Positions 57,806-57,830 of a DNA stretch of 57,830 nucleotides are shown one piece after another. The translations under genes and the position numbers were made by a program. The notes beneath the pieces are model-generated. The model did not search any database. It was not told the DNA's origin and saw only the letters and a list, made by a program, of their open reading frames with translations. Each line of letters opens with the position of its first letter. Within the stretch, counting starts at the first letter, position 1. Origin of the DNA: Candidatus Omnitrophota bacterium (lineage in GTDB: Bacteria > Omnitrophota > Omnitrophia > Omnitrophales > Aquincolibacteriaceae); NCBI GenBank assembly GCA_903884815.1, contig CAISGE010000068.1, forward strand, positions 1 to 57,830. Reading direction: 5' to 3'.

Positions 57806-57830
57806 ATGATGCTCCATGGAAAAATGAGCC
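57806..57830 (+). CDS. Start of a gene running off the window
   Basis: ATGATGCTCCATGGA with GGAGG 6 nt upstream begins a frame MMLHGKMS that continues past the end. Too short to name; a transposase is possible given the inverted repeats just upstream. Confidence 0.35.

Overview
The window holds most of a siphovirus-type prophage (about 1-34,890; its left end lies outside) followed by a block of host genes for heme synthesis, c-type cytochrome maturation and trans-envelope electron transfer (about 35,170-57,710). The host is a Gram-negative bacterium: it encodes outer-membrane barrels, lipoproteins, System II (ResB/CcsA) cytochrome c maturation, many multiheme cytochromes and C5-pathway heme synthesis with a fused hemC/hemD. 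I cannot fix the phylum. The hemCD fusion and gene order recall Leptospira, and the style recalls uncultured lineages such as Omnitrophota; this is a guess.

Prophage, left to right: recombination and replication genes (17-9,203: two RecB-like nucleases around a protein with an HYGKIPG motif, a DnaD-like replication protein, VRR-NUC and DUF1064 nucleases, a ParB-like protein, a peptide deformylase and several small zinc-ribbon or unknown proteins); a folded intergenic element with a terminator (9,253-9,350); packaging and head genes (9,375-18,906), with a methyltransferase and a glycosyltransferase inserted after the major capsid gene; tail genes (18,923-25,098), including a -1 programmed frameshift in the tail chaperone and a lipoprotein cassette with its own promoter; a run of fibre-like proteins, four of which carry Sec signal peptides (25,101-29,374); small membrane and unknown genes, DUF1353 and HNH (29,383-31,254); and a regulatory end (31,330-34,688) with two minus-strand genes, a minus-strand response regulator, a tyrosine integrase, a leaderless HTH gene and a possible Ash-like ORF. 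A 21-bp tRNA-3'-end-like core occurs twice (34,708 and 34,869) and marks the right attachment end.

Host part: a monoheme cytochrome, then overlapping genes for a 7-heme NapC/NrfH-type protein (ImcH-like) and an 11-heme cytochrome fused to a b-type membrane domain (CbcL-like), both plausible quinol oxidases. ResB and CcsA follow, then a DmsE/MtrA-like multiheme lipoprotein with an MtrB/PioB-like barrel, which together form a porin-cytochrome conduit. Next come hemX-hemA-hemCD-hemB-hemL, an SDR-DUF2867 fusion, and a second unit of radical SAM-hemE-hemY-hemH. The layout couples heme supply, cytochrome maturation and electron export in about 22 kb. Two oddities stand out: HemC lacks its third domain and the cysteine that carries the dipyrromethane cofactor, and there is no HemN or HemF, so the radical SAM/SPASM protein is the candidate for the coproporphyrin step.

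The right edge holds a barrel protein, a small PQ-loop-like membrane protein and what may be the start of an insertion sequence.
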